Position numbers and translations under genes: made by a program
The notes under the pieces: model-generated
Databases searched by the model: none
Told to the model about the DNA's origin: nothing
The model's input: the letters and a program-made list of their open reading frames with translations, nothing else
Source: Cellvibrio sp. 79
Lineage (GTDB): Bacteria > Pseudomonadota > Gammaproteobacteria > Pseudomonadales > Cellvibrionaceae
Direction: 5' to 3'
Assembly: GCA_003056245.1 (NCBI GenBank)
Contig: MVDH01000001.1
Coordinates: 987,679-1,051,678, forward strand
Length of the DNA: 64,000 bases
Shown here: piece by piece, positions 51,161 to 60,888 of the stretch
Layout of the letters: each line of letters starts with the position of its first letter
Numbering within the stretch: the first letter of the stretch is position 1

Positions 51161-53149
51161 CTAGAGCTGGCGAGTTGCTTCGGCCGGCGTAACGAAATTG
51201 GTCTCCTGTCCGAGGCGGTAGGCATAAATTACAGAAAAAGAAAGCACATTTTGAACGTAACCGCGCGTTTCTTTATACGGAATCGCCTCAATCCAGACAT
51301 CATAAGGTAGCTGCGCATTTTTTTCTTTGTTTAACCATTTTTTAACCCGTGATGGTCCTGCGTTGTAAGCGGCGGCGGCGAGAATGCGATTGCCATCAAA
51401 CACATCTAGCAGGTGATTTAAATAGCGACTTCCCAGCGCAATATTCTTCTCCGGCGTTATTAGATCATTGGGTGAAAAATTTAAACCGTTTTTCTTGGCA
51501 GTATGTTTTGCCGTTTCCGGTAATAGCTGCATTAAGCCAACTGCACCGGCGGTGGATTTGGCATCGTGCATGAAGGCACTTTCCTGACGGGTGACTGCAA
51601 AAATAAATAATGGATTTACCGATGTTTGCCGCGCTGCACGATTAACATGATCTTTGTATACAATTGGGAAGCGCACTTGTAATTCATCCCAGGATTGTGC
51701 TTCTGCCATTAATTGAATTCCATGGCGATACCAGCCCCATTTTTCCGCCAGACGGCCGGCAATTATCATCTGTTCAACGGGCATGCGCCGGGCACTATGA
51801 AAATATTCGCGACTAGCCGCAGCCAATTCTCCACGCATAAAAAATTCGCGCGCGCGTTGCATTCCTTGTGAATTTTCTACTGCGTGTACTTGTTCTTCTG
51901 TTACAACCAGTGGCCGATCCAGCAGATGGTAAGTGCTGCCAGTTTTATCGGCTGCTAGAAATCCGTAGAAGCTGCGTGCCGGTGCGACACTTTGATAAAT
52001 TGCCGTGGGAGTTTCACCGTTTATCTCCTTGATATCGAGTTGCTCCATCGTACGTGCCTGCCAATACCGCCAACGTTCAGAGTTGCGGGCATCGTCGGGC
52101 AGGCGTGAAAGCCATTCGTTAACACGTTCCCAATCCTGTTTGCGTAATGATTCACGCAGCAACCATTCAAGCAGATCTGTGCGCGTTAAATTGGGAGTCG
52201 ATGCTACCAGTTTCTCCGCATCCACCTCATGATCCTGTCGCAACAAACGCAATGCAATTTCGTATTTAATATCAATGCGATCTTCGTCGCTGAATAATTG
52301 CTGCGCATCATATTGATGCCAAAGCGACAATGCTTCTTTTGCGTCAGTGACAGCAAGTTTTTCAAGTCCGCGCAAAATCACTGCTTTCATTTGCATTGAT
52401 TGTTTGGAAAATCTGGCCGTTTGTTTAAGCAAACGGGGATTGGCCTCAACCTCTTGCATCAACACGGCCGCAGGGCGAGTGGTAGCTGGCAGCAAGTTGC
52501 TTAAATAACTCGCCATACTTTTGTTGCCAGATTTAACCGCTTTCCTGTGTCGCTCCCAAATTAATTCGGGAGTCATCATGCCGGCTTTTTTCCATGTTTC
52601 AAAAACCGGATCGCAGGATTTCGATTGCGCTTTTTCGATATTCCACAAAACCGCTACATCATTAAGTGCAGTTTTATCGCCAGTTTCCAGGCGTGCGCGG
52701 ACCTTCAGGCAAGCGAGCTCCGGATCTGTGAGGCGTGTATCGTAAAAATGTAAATAATCATTCCAGCGTTCTCGTTGCGCTAACGTGCGTAACCAGCGAT
52801 GGGTGAGTCGTTCAGACAAATAGGAGTCAGGGTAGCGATTGAAAAATGCTTGTACATCCGCTTTGGGTAGCGTGATTAAACGATCTGTAAGGTCCTGATA
52901 CTCAAGGTAGGGCAGCAATGGATAATGTTGCAATTGTTTTATTAAGCGCTGATATTCGCCGCTGTTTTTTGTATTCAGGGCTTTTTGCGCTTGCGTATAT
53001 TTTTGCCGTTCCAACTGGCGTTGGTCTTGTTTTGCATGCGTTGTTTTTGTAGCAGTTGCTGTTGCTGCTTCGGCGCTGATCAAGGTCATACTGCCGATGA
53101 ATACACTGGCGCTGAGTGTCACTGGCCAAAGTATTTTCGAAAACCTCAT
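51161..53149 (-). CDS. slt: Soluble lytic murein transglycosylase
   Basis: 662-aa periplasmic enzyme cleaving peptidoglycan with formation of 1,6-anhydro-muramic ends. It has a signal peptide (1-28, ending ISAEA), a long alpha-superhelical U-domain (about 40-450), and the C-terminal SLT domain. The catalytic Glu is in AVTRQESAFMHDAKSTAGAVG, followed by LMQLLPETAKH, ALGSRYLNHLLDVFDGN and AAAYNAGPSRVKKWL. ATG 53149 (GAGGTTCCC upstream) is used; the longer reading to 53218 masks the signal peptide. Confidence 0.95.
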   Translation of the reverse strand: MRFSKILWPVTLSASVFIGSMTLISAEAATATATKTTHAKQDQRQLERQKYTQAQKALNTKNSGEYQRLIKQLQHYPLLPYLEYQDLTDRLITLPKADVQAFFNRYPDSYLSERLTHRWLRTLAQRERWNDYLHFYDTRLTDPELACLKVRARLETGDKTALNDVAVLWNIEKAQSKSCDPVFETWKKAGMMTPELIWERHRKAVKSGNKSMASYLSNLLPATTRPAAVLMQEVEANPRLLKQTARFSKQSMQMKAVILRGLEKLAVTDAKEALSLWHQYDAQQLFSDEDRIDIKYEIALRLLRQDHEVDAEKLVASTPNLTRTDLLEWLLRESLRKQDWERVNEWLSRLPDDARNSERWRYWQARTMEQLDIKEINGETPTAIYQSVAPARSFYGFLAADKTGSTYHLLDRPLVVTEEQVHAVENSQGMQRAREFFMRGELAAASREYFHSARRMPVEQMIIAGRLAEKWGWYRHGIQLMAEAQSWDELQVRFPIVYKDHVNRAARQTSVNPLFIFAVTRQESAFMHDAKSTAGAVGLMQLLPETAKHTAKKNGLNFSPNDLITPEKNIALGSRYLNHLLDVFDGNRILAAAAYNAGPSRVKKWLNKEKNAQLPYDVWIEAIPYKETRGYVQNVLSFSVIYAYRLGQETNFVTPAEATRQL

Positions 53150-53313
53150 GGGAACCTCAAAATTATTATAAAACCTGGCGGGTTGGTTATCGCTGGCTGG
53201 TGGGATATGATGCGGCACTTTTTTCGCATCCCGTGATTTGACTGAGAATACCAGCCAACCGGGCCTTCTGCCAGTATCATTTTGGCTGGAAAACTACCTG
53301 AATTATTCTTTCT

Positions 53314-55221
53314 ATGTCTTTGATTAAAATTGAAAAAGCGGGCCTCAGTTACGGCTTGCAAGTATTGCTTGACGGCGTTGACCTTACTATCGAAAAAGGC
53401 CAGCGCTTGTGTTTGATCGGACGAAACGGGGCGGGCAAATCCAGCTTGCTAAAAGTGATCGCGGGTGAAGTGGATTTGGATAAAGGCGACGTTATTCGCC
53501 AAAGCGGTATTCGTGTTGCTCGACTGGAACAGGATTTACCGGAAGCTGATGATCGTCTTGTGTTCGATGCCGTTGCGGCGGGTAGCGATGGAACCGGCCA
53601 GTTGTTGGCGGAGTATCGAGTACTGTCCCACGGGGCCGAAATTTCGGATGCGCAACTTGCGAGAATGACACAGTTACAACAGCAGATAGAGGCTCGCGAC
53701 GGCTGGCTGTTGCAGCAAAAAGTTGAAGAGATTATCTCGCGTCTGGATTTGCCAGCAGATCGTTATATGCGCGAGCTCTCCGGTGGTTGGCGTCGACGTG
53801 TTGCATTGGCGCGGGCACTGGTTCTGGAACCGGATGTATTGTTACTCGACGAACCAACAAACCATTTGGATATCGCTGCAATTGAATGGTTGGAAAAACA
53901 ATTATTAGCTTTTAATGGTGCATTGATTTTTATCACCCATGACCGCTCATTATTACAAGCATTGGCAACACATATCGCCGAGCTGGATCGCGGGAATTTG
54001 CGTTATTGGCAAGGAAACTACGAGAGTTTTCTTGTGTATCGCGAGCAAGTACTTGCGGACGAAGCGCGCCACAATGAATTGTTTGATAAAAAACTTGCAC
54101 AGGAAGAGGTTTGGATTCGCCAGGGAATTAAAGCGCGGCGTACGCGTAACGAAGGACGAGTGCGTGCACTTAAGGCTTTGCGTGTAGAGCGGGCAGAGCG
54201 CCGCGAAGTAGTGGGTAAGGCAAACTTTTCGCTGGCAAGTAGTGGCGACTCCGGAAGACTGGTGACAGAGCTGGTGGATGTTTCTTTTTCCTGGGGGGAA
54301 AAAGTTATTATCAAACAATTTTCCACGCGTATTATGCGTGGAGACCGCATCGGTTTGGTTGGTGCCAACGGGGCAGGCAAAAGCACGTTACTCAAATTAA
54401 TCTTGGGAGAATTGCAGCCTCAATCAGGTGCTGTGAAACTGGGTACGAATTTGCAGGTTTCTTATTTTGATCAGTTGCGTGATCAACTGGATCTCGATAA
54501 AAACGCGGTCGATAATATCGCTGAAGGGCGCGAATTTATTGATGTTGACGGCAAATCCAAACATATTTTTTCGTACTTGAGCGATTTTTTATTTAGCGGT
54601 GAGCGTGCAAGAACCCCGTTGCGTGCCTTATCCGGCGGCGAGCGCAACCGGGTTTTACTCGCCAAATTATTCAGTAAGCCGGCGAATCTACTGGTCCTTG
54701 ATGAGCCGACAAACGATCTGGATGTTGAAACACTGGAGTTACTGGAAGAAATATTAACGGAGTACTCCGGTACCATTTTATTGGTAAGCCATGATCGCGC
54801 TTTCTTGAATAACATTGTTTCCAGTGTTATTGCTTTTGAAGGTCGGGGCAATGTTCTCGAGTATGTCGGTGGTTACGATGATTGGATTCGACAAGGCGGC
54901 AAGTGGACGCAGGCCGATGAATTGCCATCTGTAGTTGCCACTAAAGAACCATTAGCTACGGCATCAACGATTGCAAAGGCATCACCTAAAGCAAAAAAAT
55001 TGAGCTACAAATTTCAAAAGGAATTTGACGAGCTACCGCAAAAAATCGAAGCATTGGAGCTGAAGCTGGAAGCACTGCAAGCGGAGACAAATGCCGGGGA
55101 TTTTTACGCACAATCAGCTATTGTTGTAGAGAAAAAGTTACAGGAAATGGCACAGGCTCAACAGGAACTGGATGATTGCTTCGAACGTTGGGCAGAACTG
55201 GAAGATATGCAACAAGAGTAA
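53314..55221 (+). CDS. uup: ABC-F ATPase Uup
   Basis: 635-aa soluble ATPase with two nucleotide-binding domains and no membrane part. Walker A: GRNGAGKSS and GANGAGKST. Signatures: LSGGWRRRVALARAL and LSGGERNRVLLAKLF. Walker B: LLLDEPTNHLD and LVLDEPTNDLD. The C-terminal coiled coil (about 550-635) is typical of Uup and binds DNA or ribosomal RNA. Uup is linked to ribosome rescue and to precise excision of transposons. The ribosome-binding site is weak. Its stop codon lies inside a 14-bp hairpin shared with the usp gene. Confidence 0.95.
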   Translation: MSLIKIEKAGLSYGLQVLLDGVDLTIEKGQRLCLIGRNGAGKSSLLKVIAGEVDLDKGDVIRQSGIRVARLEQDLPEADDRLVFDAVAAGSDGTGQLLAEYRVLSHGAEISDAQLARMTQLQQQIEARDGWLLQQKVEEIISRLDLPADRYMRELSGGWRRRVALARALVLEPDVLLLDEPTNHLDIAAIEWLEKQLLAFNGALIFITHDRSLLQALATHIAELDRGNLRYWQGNYESFLVYREQVLADEARHNELFDKKLAQEEVWIRQGIKARRTRNEGRVRALKALRVERAERREVVGKANFSLASSGDSGRLVTELVDVSFSWGEKVIIKQFSTRIMRGDRIGLVGANGAGKSTLLKLILGELQPQSGAVKLGTNLQVSYFDQLRDQLDLDKNAVDNIAEGREFIDVDGKSKHIFSYLSDFLFSGERARTPLRALSGGERNRVLLAKLFSKPANLLVLDEPTNDLDVETLELLEEILTEYSGTILLVSHDRAFLNNIVSSVIAFEGRGNVLEYVGGYDDWIRQGGKWTQADELPSVVATKEPLATASTIAKASPKAKKLSYKFQKEFDELPQKIEALELKLEALQAETNAGDFYAQSAIVVEKKLQEMAQAQQELDDCFERWAELEDMQQE

Positions 55222-55240
55222 CCTGATACTCTTGTTGCAT
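55207..55240. terminator. 14-bp hairpin between uup and the usp gene, overlapping the uup stop
   Basis: ATGCAACAAGAGTA (55207-55220) and TACTCTTGTTGCAT (55227-55240) are perfect inverted repeats with loop ACCTGA. The uup stop codon (55219-55221) is at the tip. No U-tract follows, so termination would be weak or Rho-assisted. It is symmetrical for the convergent genes. Confidence 0.5.
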
Positions 55241-55256
55241 TGTTAACGTGAGACAC

Positions 55257-55715
55257 TTAAGAGCTGTCGGTATTTTTTCTTACCAGCACGGCGAGTACAT
55301 CGCAGGTTGCACCGTGCAATACGCTATTGGGAGTTGAACCCAGTAATAGCGCAAAGCCTTTACGTCCGTGGCTGCCAACTACAATTAAATCGGCGTCTTC
55401 TTGCTCTGCCAAATAATGTAGTTCCGCAGCAGGTTGGCCTACCAGAACATGTTGTTGTTGAATCGGGTAGTTAGTGTTTTTGGCGAGCTGGGCCAATTCA
55501 ACAGTTGCTTTTTGAACTTGCTGTTCCTGAACTCCGCTAAGGTCTACCGGCATATCGCCACCATAAGCAAAGGCGATTGGCTCCAACACATGCGCCAGTG
55601 TCAATTTGGCACCGCAAGCCTGAGCGATGCCAGCTGCGCGTTGAATAATAATGGGGCAATCTTCGGATAAATCCAGCCCAACAATAATGTGGTGATAACT
55701 AATTGCTTCGTTCAT
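55257..55715 (-). CDS. Universal stress protein (UspA family)
   Basis: 152-aa protein with the Usp fold: YHHIIVGLDLSEDCPIIIQRAAGIA, TLAHVLEPIA and the ATP-binding motif GSHGRKGFALLLGSTPNSVLHGATCDVLAV (G-2x-G-9x-G-S/T). ATP-binding type, probably dimeric. ATG 55715 has GAGGTG upstream; GTG 55724 is not used. It converges with uup. Confidence 0.92.
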   Translation of the reverse strand: MNEAISYHHIIVGLDLSEDCPIIIQRAAGIAQACGAKLTLAHVLEPIAFAYGGDMPVDLSGVQEQQVQKATVELAQLAKNTNYPIQQQHVLVGQPAAELHYLAEQEDADLIVVGSHGRKGFALLLGSTPNSVLHGATCDVLAVLVRKNTDSS

Positions 55716-55802
55716 TATGCTCACCTCGCTCCGCAGGATGATTAACTTAATGACAAGATTAATCTAAGCCTAGTTCCTCTTTAGTGAATTTTTGGGATTT
55801 CC

Positions 55803-56309
55803 ATGAATATCTGGTTTTTTATAATTTTGATTTTAGCCATCTCATTGATTCTCGGGCCAATCGCAATGCTCAAACCAAAACCTGCGCAAAAGCGAAAAGA
55901 GGCATTACGCCATTACGCGCAAGGTAAAGGGTTGCGCTTTACGTTGCGCAAATTACCAAAACTGAAAACGGATATAGAGGAGCCGGGAGTTTGCCCCGTC
56001 TACTACCTCGCGCCGACAGCACAAATGCAGGGATTACCAACCTGGGTATTGGTTCGGACCCAATATGAACATGACGGAAATTTTTACCGTGAATGGGATT
56101 GGTACAACGAGCATCGCCCCGGTCAGGCGGTAAGCGAGAAATTGCGTGATTATCTGCCCCAATTGCCCGATTCAGTAAATGTCATCACCCAGGGTGAGGC
56201 TGGCACTTCGGTATTCTGGAGTGAGAAAGAGGATGAAGGCATGGTGGATTTGATAGTTCAGATGCTTGGTGATTTGCAGGTAACTGCTTCAGCAGAACCA
56301 TCAATGTAA
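55803..56309 (+). CDS. Single-helix membrane protein of unknown function
   Basis: 168-aa protein with one N-terminal membrane helix (about 3-22) followed by a cytoplasmic or periplasmic domain (KPAQKRKEALRHYAQGKGLRF..., VYYLAPTAQMQGLPTWVLVRTQYEHDGNFYREWDWY). The family is conserved among pseudomonad relatives but has no assigned role. Its last 9 nt overlap the end of the opposite-strand gene that follows. Confidence 0.75.
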   Translation: MNIWFFIILILAISLILGPIAMLKPKPAQKRKEALRHYAQGKGLRFTLRKLPKLKTDIEEPGVCPVYYLAPTAQMQGLPTWVLVRTQYEHDGNFYREWDWYNEHRPGQAVSEKLRDYLPQLPDSVNVITQGEAGTSVFWSEKEDEGMVDLIVQMLGDLQVTASAEPSM

Positions 56310-57014
56310 TTTTAGTGCCGCTGATGTTGGCTCGCGTAGTTCGCGGCTCAAACTAACCCTGTCCCCATCTACCATTTCGCTAAGTTCTTTAATCATTTTT
56401 AAACGCCGCGGATCCTGGTGCATGGATTCCATCAATAATTGCTGGGCTTTGCGATAAAACGCTTGCGCAGAAAAGCGATCACTAATCGCCATGGATTTTT
56501 CCCCTTGCCCTATATAAGACATTACGGAGACCATCAAATATGCCCAGCGTAATTCGGCCAGATAAGCATCCAGCTCCACTTCATTAATAACCCCGCGTGC
56601 CGCTAGTTGGGTTATAAGGTGCATTGCTTCATTAAGATGTAACTGGGTTTTTGCAATCTGGGCGTCGCTTTCGCGTTGGTAGCTGAGTTGGGGGCGAGTT
56701 TGGGGGTTTAGCAGCTCTTCTGAATAAAGCTCGCTTTTATGGATGGTTGCTTCGATGTGCTGCGGGTTTTTGTCTTCCAGGGCCAGCATTTGCTGCTGTA
56801 AGCCAATAATCATATCGTTGATATGCTTGGTGATTATCCGATTGGGGATTGTTTGTTCCAGAGACGCAACGACCTCACTAAGCTCTTCAGCCTGAATGCG
56901 TAGACGACGTTGCTGCAGGCGGCGCTCGCGCTGGCGTTGCTGCATACGGTTAATAACACTCACAGCGATAAGTGTTACCAGCATCAAAAAAACGAGAACA
57001 ACAATCAGGGTCAT
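56301..57014 (-). CDS. Membrane-anchored coiled-coil protein of unknown function
   Basis: 237-aa protein with an N-terminal membrane helix (about 2-21), an Arg/Gln-rich segment (QQRQRERRLQQRRLRIQ) and long helices (about 40-235). It is divergent from topA, an arrangement I recall in other pseudomonad-type genomes. Function unknown. The ribosome-binding site is weak. Its 3' end overlaps the neighbouring plus-strand gene by 9 nt. Confidence 0.75.
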   Translation of the reverse strand: MTLIVVLVFLMLVTLIAVSVINRMQQRQRERRLQQRRLRIQAEELSEVVASLEQTIPNRIITKHINDMIIGLQQQMLALEDKNPQHIEATIHKSELYSEELLNPQTRPQLSYQRESDAQIAKTQLHLNEAMHLITQLAARGVINEVELDAYLAELRWAYLMVSVMSYIGQGEKSMAISDRFSAQAFYRKAQQLLMESMHQDPRRLKMIKELSEMVDGDRVSLSRELREPTSAALKLH

Positions 57015-57343
57015 TCGAAGTCTACTAAATGAGTTAATCGCGGAGATGCGAATTTATTGGTTTTTATTTTGAAAGCCAATTTTATAAAAAGTTGTTTAAT
57101 ATCAGTTTATTAGCTAGCAGTTTTAAAGTTAATTGATGTGCCATATTAAGATCAGTTTTGCAGGAATGCTATAGCTCGGCTATAAGTCTTCATGGAAATT
57201 ACCGCTTGACCCCTCGCGGCTCAGGTCTTATATATGCGCACCTTCAAACGCTAGTTTAGCCTTTTTGACGACTTTGCAATATTAGCTTGGCATGTTTTTC
57301 AACTTGCATAGTCCTCCTTTATATAGAGACATTTCTAACCACC
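57015..57343. other. 329-bp divergent spacer upstream of topA
   Basis: It contains a near-consensus sigma-70 promoter (57206-57234) reading toward topA, giving a leader of about 100 nt. AT-rich sequence at 57060-57130 may serve the minus-strand gene. topA promoters are typically supercoiling-sensitive. No gene seen. Confidence 0.5.
57206..57234 (+). promoter_or_regulatory. Sigma-70 promoter of topA
   Basis: TTGACC (57206-57211), 17-bp spacer, TATATA (57229-57234). This is the best sigma-70 match in the window; the start would be near 57242. Confidence 0.75.
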
Positions 57344-59965
57344 ATGGGCAAATCTTTAGTAATCGTAGAGTCGCCTGCCAAGGCAAAAACAATCAATAAA
57401 TATCTGGGAAACGACTTTATTGTTAAATCCAGTATTGGCCATATTCGCGATCTGCCTACCAGTGGAGGCGCCAAGCCAATTGACGCTAAAGAACGGGCCA
57501 AGCAAGCCGCTGCGACAAGAAAAATGTCGGCGGAGGACAAGGCGCGTTATCAGGCCCAAAAAAGCAAAAGCCAACTAATCAATCGTATGGGGATAGACCC
57601 GGAAAATAACTGGGAAGCCCAATATGAGATTTTGCCGGGTAAGGAAAAAGTGGTAGATGAGCTGAAAAAGCTCGCGGAAAAGGCGGATATCGTCTACCTC
57701 GCAACCGACTTGGATAGAGAAGGAGAGGCAATTGCCTGGCACTTGCGAGAAGCTATCGGCGGTGATGAATCCCGTTATCGTCGTGTGGTCTTCAATGAAA
57801 TTACCAAAACCGCTATTCAAAATGCATTTAAAACTCCCGGTCCGATTGACCAGAACCGAGTAGATGCCCAGCAGGCTCGCCGTTTTCTGGATCGGGTTGT
57901 GGGGTACATGGTATCGCCATTGCTTTGGGAGAAAGTGGCGCGCGGTTTATCTGCAGGACGGGTTCAATCTGTTGCTGTTCGTCTGGTTGTTGAGCGCGAA
58001 CGTGAAATCCGCGCATTCATTCCGGAAGAATACTGGACTTTATTCGCTGATTTGCACGCTGATAAGGCCCAAACCGTTAGCTTTGAAGTGAAAAAACAGG
58101 GCGAAGAGGCTTTTAAACCTATTAGTGAAGCCCAAACCATGGTGGCGGTTAAAGCCCTACAAGGTGCGAGTTACAAGGTTGTCAGTCGGGAAGATAAACC
58201 AACCCAATCCAAACCTTCAGCTCCTTTTATTACCTCAACACTACAACAGGCGGCTAGCACCCGTCTTGGTTTTGGCGTTAAAAAGACCATGATGATGGCC
58301 CAGCGTTTATACGAGGCTGGTTACATTACTTATATGCGTACTGATTCGACCAATCTTAGTAAAGATGCGGTTGAAAGTTGCCGCGAATATATTCTCGGTC
58401 ATTATGGAAAATCTTATTTGCCAGAAGCCTCTGTTGCTTATTCCAGTAAAGAGGGGGCTCAGGAAGCGCACGAAGCAATTCGCCCGTCAAATGTTGATGT
58501 TTCACCAAATCAATTGAGCGGTATGGAGCGTGATGCGGAACGCCTTTATGGTTTGATCTGGCAGCAATTCGTTGCCTGCCAAATGACTCCGGCGGAATAC
58601 ACCAGTACTAGTGTAGTGGTGACCGCTGGTGATTATGAGTTGCGCACTCGTGGCCGTGTAATTCGCTTCGATGGTTACACCAAAGTGCTGCCCCAGATTG
58701 CCAAAAAAGATGAAGATATTGTTCTACCTGAAATGAAGGTGGGCCAAGTGCTGCCATTGGTGAAGCTAAATCCCCAGCAGCACTTTACCAAGCCGGCAGC
58801 GCGCTACAGTGAAGCAAGTCTGGTAAAAGAGCTTGAAAAGCGCGCCATCGGCAGACCATCAACCTATGCAGCTATTATCTCCACCATTCAGGAGCGCGGA
58901 TACGTCCGACAGGATAATCGTCGCTTTTATGCGGAAAAAATGGGCGACATAGTCACTGAGCGATTAGTCGAAAGCTTTGATGACCTGATGGATTACGGCT
59001 TCACCGCCAATATGGAAGATGCTTTGGATACTGTGGCGCAAGGCGGAAAAAATTGGCGCGATCTGCTTGATGAGTTTTATGCCGGATTCAGTAAAAAGCT
59101 GGAATCTGCATCCAGTGCCATCAAAGGCATGCGCGCGAATGATCCGACTGACACTGATATTCCTTGCAGCCTGTGTGGTCGCCATATGCAAATTCGCACC
59201 GGGAGCACTGGCGTATTCTTAGGCTGCTCCGGTTATGCGTTGCCACCGAAGGAACGCTGCAAAAATACGATGAATCTGGTTTCCGGGGATGAGGCGATTG
59301 ATGCGGAAGCGGATGAAGAAGCTGAATCTCGCCAACTCAGATCCAAGCATCGCTGCAAGCTATGTAATTCGGCGATGGACTCCTATTTGCTGGATGAAAG
59401 TCGCAAGCTTCATATCTGTGGTAACAACCCGGATTGTGCGGGCTATGAGGTGGAGCAGGGCAGCTATCGTTTAAAAGGTTATGAAGGCCCCACCATTGAA
59501 TGCGATAAATGCGGTAGTGAGATGCAGCTCAAAACCGGTCGCTTTGGTAAATATTTTGGCTGTACCAATAGCGAATGCAAAAACACCCGTAAGCTACTCA
59601 AAAGTGGTGAGGCAGCACCACCTAAAGTGGAGCCTATCTCCATGCCTGAATTACGTTGCGAAAAGGTGGATGATCACTATGTATTGCGGGATGGTGCCGC
59701 CGGCCTTTTCCTGGCTGCAAGCCAATTTCCAAAAAATCGTGAAACGCGCGCGCCATTAGTAGAAGAGCTATTGCCTTACAAAAATCAAATTGATCCGAAG
59801 TATCACTTCTTGCTGTCTGCTCCCGCGAAAGATCCGGAGGGTAATAAAGCTATTATTCGTTTTAGCCGTAAAACCAAGGAGCAATACGTTCAAACCGAGG
59901 TTAATGGCAAGGCGACAGGCTGGAAAGCGTTTTACAATGCAGGTAAATGGCAGGTACAAAAGTAG
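57344..59965 (+). CDS. topA: DNA topoisomerase I
   Basis: 873-aa type IA topoisomerase relaxing negative supercoils. The Toprim domain has [15 protein letters not shown] and [15 protein letters not shown]. The active-site Tyr is in [14 protein letters not shown]. Further marks are [10 protein letters not shown] and RPSTYAAII. The C-terminus carries zinc-ribbon repeats: CSLCGRHM...[12 protein letters not shown]...CGNNPDC and CDKCGSEM...CTNSEC. The last segment (about 770-873) is a zinc-free repeat. ATG 57344 is chosen; a start at 57287 would add 19 residues upstream of [10 protein letters not shown]. Confidence 0.97.
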   Translation: MGKSLVIVESPAKAKTINKYLGNDFIVKSSIGHIRDLPTSGGAKPIDAKERAKQAAATRKMSAEDKARYQAQKSKSQLINRMGIDPENNWEAQYEILPGKEKVVDELKKLAEKADIVYLATDLDREGEAIAWHLREAIGGDESRYRRVVFNEITKTAIQNAFKTPGPIDQNRVDAQQARRFLDRVVGYMVSPLLWEKVARGLSAGRVQSVAVRLVVEREREIRAFIPEEYWTLFADLHADKAQTVSFEVKKQGEEAFKPISEAQTMVAVKALQGASYKVVSREDKPTQSKPSAPFITSTLQQAASTRLGFGVKKTMMMAQRLYEAGYITYMRTDSTNLSKDAVESCREYILGHYGKSYLPEASVAYSSKEGAQEAHEAIRPSNVDVSPNQLSGMERDAERLYGLIWQQFVACQMTPAEYTSTSVVVTAGDYELRTRGRVIRFDGYTKVLPQIAKKDEDIVLPEMKVGQVLPLVKLNPQQHFTKPAARYSEASLVKELEKRAIGRPSTYAAIISTIQERGYVRQDNRRFYAEKMGDIVTERLVESFDDLMDYGFTANMEDALDTVAQGGKNWRDLLDEFYAGFSKKLESASSAIKGMRANDPTDTDIPCSLCGRHMQIRTGSTGVFLGCSGYALPPKERCKNTMNLVSGDEAIDAEADEEAESRQLRSKHRCKLCNSAMDSYLLDESRKLHICGNNPDCAGYEVEQGSYRLKGYEGPTIECDKCGSEMQLKTGRFGKYFGCTNSECKNTRKLLKSGEAAPPKVEPISMPELRCEKVDDHYVLRDGAAGLFLAASQFPKNRETRAPLVEELLPYKNQIDPKYHFLLSAPAKDPEGNKAIIRFSRKTKEQYVQTEVNGKATGWKAFYNAGKWQVQK

Positions 59966-59973
59966 TGAATAGA

Positions 59974-60004
59974 ATAATCAGTCGGTGTTCTGCTGGCTGA
60001 TTAT
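59974..60004 (+). repeat. Stem-loop after topA
   Basis: ATAATCAGTCGG (59974-59985) pairs with CTGGCTGATTAT (59993-60004) over 12 bp with two G-U pairs, loop TGTTCTG. No clear U-tract, so a weak terminator or 3'-end structure. Confidence 0.45.
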
Positions 60005-60034
60005 CCCTCTCTCCTTATCACCCTAATAAAATAC

Positions 60035-60568
60035 ATGCGCTCTCATCTATCGCTCGTCAATCAAAAAGTCAGTTTTGCTAGTGCTACGCTTTCGCTTCTG
60101 GAAAACGCAACAGAAATCGGGGGGGGAAATTCATCACTGGTGCAAAAAGCGTTATGTGAATCTGTATTGCTTCATTTATATACAGCTTTCCATTTTTATT
60201 TGCGGGAACTGGCGGATAACAATGGCATAAAAAATCCTGCGGCCATCGATTCTTTACCGGCACTGGTTGCCGGATTAAACCAATTAGGCAAAAGCCCCTC
60301 TGAAGTCGTTGAGCTGCAGGATCTTGTTGCTTACCAGAGGGGTTGGCTTAATAGCTTTTTAATGCAATATGAAAGGATTTTTAAATCGCCGGCCAAAAAG
60401 GTCGAAAAGAAATCCTTCGGTACTGAAAACTTCATTGAGCTTATTGACCTTACCGAGCAGCAGGAAGAGCTTTTGGATATGGCTTTAAACATAAGCTCGT
60501 TACAGCATTGGCTTAATGAATTTAAATCCCTGGTGTTGCGGCAGCGTGAAACAGGCGCTGAGTATTAA
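60035..60568 (+). CDS. DUF6586-type protein
   Basis: 177-aa, mostly helical cytoplasmic protein: VNQKVSFASATLSLLENA, ALCESVLLHLYTAFHFYLRELAD, VAYQRGWLNSFLMQYE. It resembles the protein encoded next to topA in pseudomonads, hence the DUF6586 label. Function unknown. The ribosome-binding site is poor. It lies 69 bp after topA. Confidence 0.75.
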   Translation: MRSHLSLVNQKVSFASATLSLLENATEIGGGNSSLVQKALCESVLLHLYTAFHFYLRELADNNGIKNPAAIDSLPALVAGLNQLGKSPSEVVELQDLVAYQRGWLNSFLMQYERIFKSPAKKVEKKSFGTENFIELIDLTEQQEELLDMALNISSLQHWLNEFKSLVLRQRETGAEY

Positions 60569-60586
60569 CAAGAAGCGTATAAAAAG

Positions 60587-60615
60587 TTGAAGCTGCAAAG
60601 TGACTGTGGCACAAT
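60587..60615 (+). promoter_or_regulatory. Candidate promoter of the tRNA-Leu gene
   Basis: TTGAAG (60587-60592), 17-bp spacer, CACAAT (60610-60615). Predicted start near 60622, about 110 nt before the mature tRNA. Confidence 0.4.
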
Positions 60616-60732
60616 CAGCACCCTTCGCGCGACCGACCAAGTGATTTTTATAAAAAGCATTAAAAATCAAACAGTTAAAGCGCAGTAAGATTTAGTCAGC
60701 GCCCGTTTTGTTAATGAAAGGGGCGACCTTAA

Positions 60733-60817
60733 GCGGACGTGGTGAAATTGGTAGACACACCAGGTTTAGGTTCTGGCGCCGTGAGGTGTGAGAGTTCGAG
60801 TCTCTCCGTCCGCACCA
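60733..60817 (+). tRNA. tRNA-Leu (anticodon UAG)
   Basis: 85-nt class II tRNA. The acceptor stem GCGGACG pairs with CGTCCGC, and CCA is encoded at 60815-60817. The D-arm, anticodon loop TTTAGGT (anticodon TAG), long variable arm (GGCGCCGTGAGGTGT) and T-arm GAGAG/TTCGAGT/CTCTC are all clear. It reads CUA/CUN leucine codons and is a good target for cmo5U modification made by CmoA/CmoB encoded upstream in this window. It lies between DUF6586 and tig. Confidence 0.98.
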
Positions 60818-60888
60818 TATTTAAGATGTTTATGTAAACATTAAGCATCTGATCGATTGCCAAACATTAGTTATTTCACGAGGCACAT

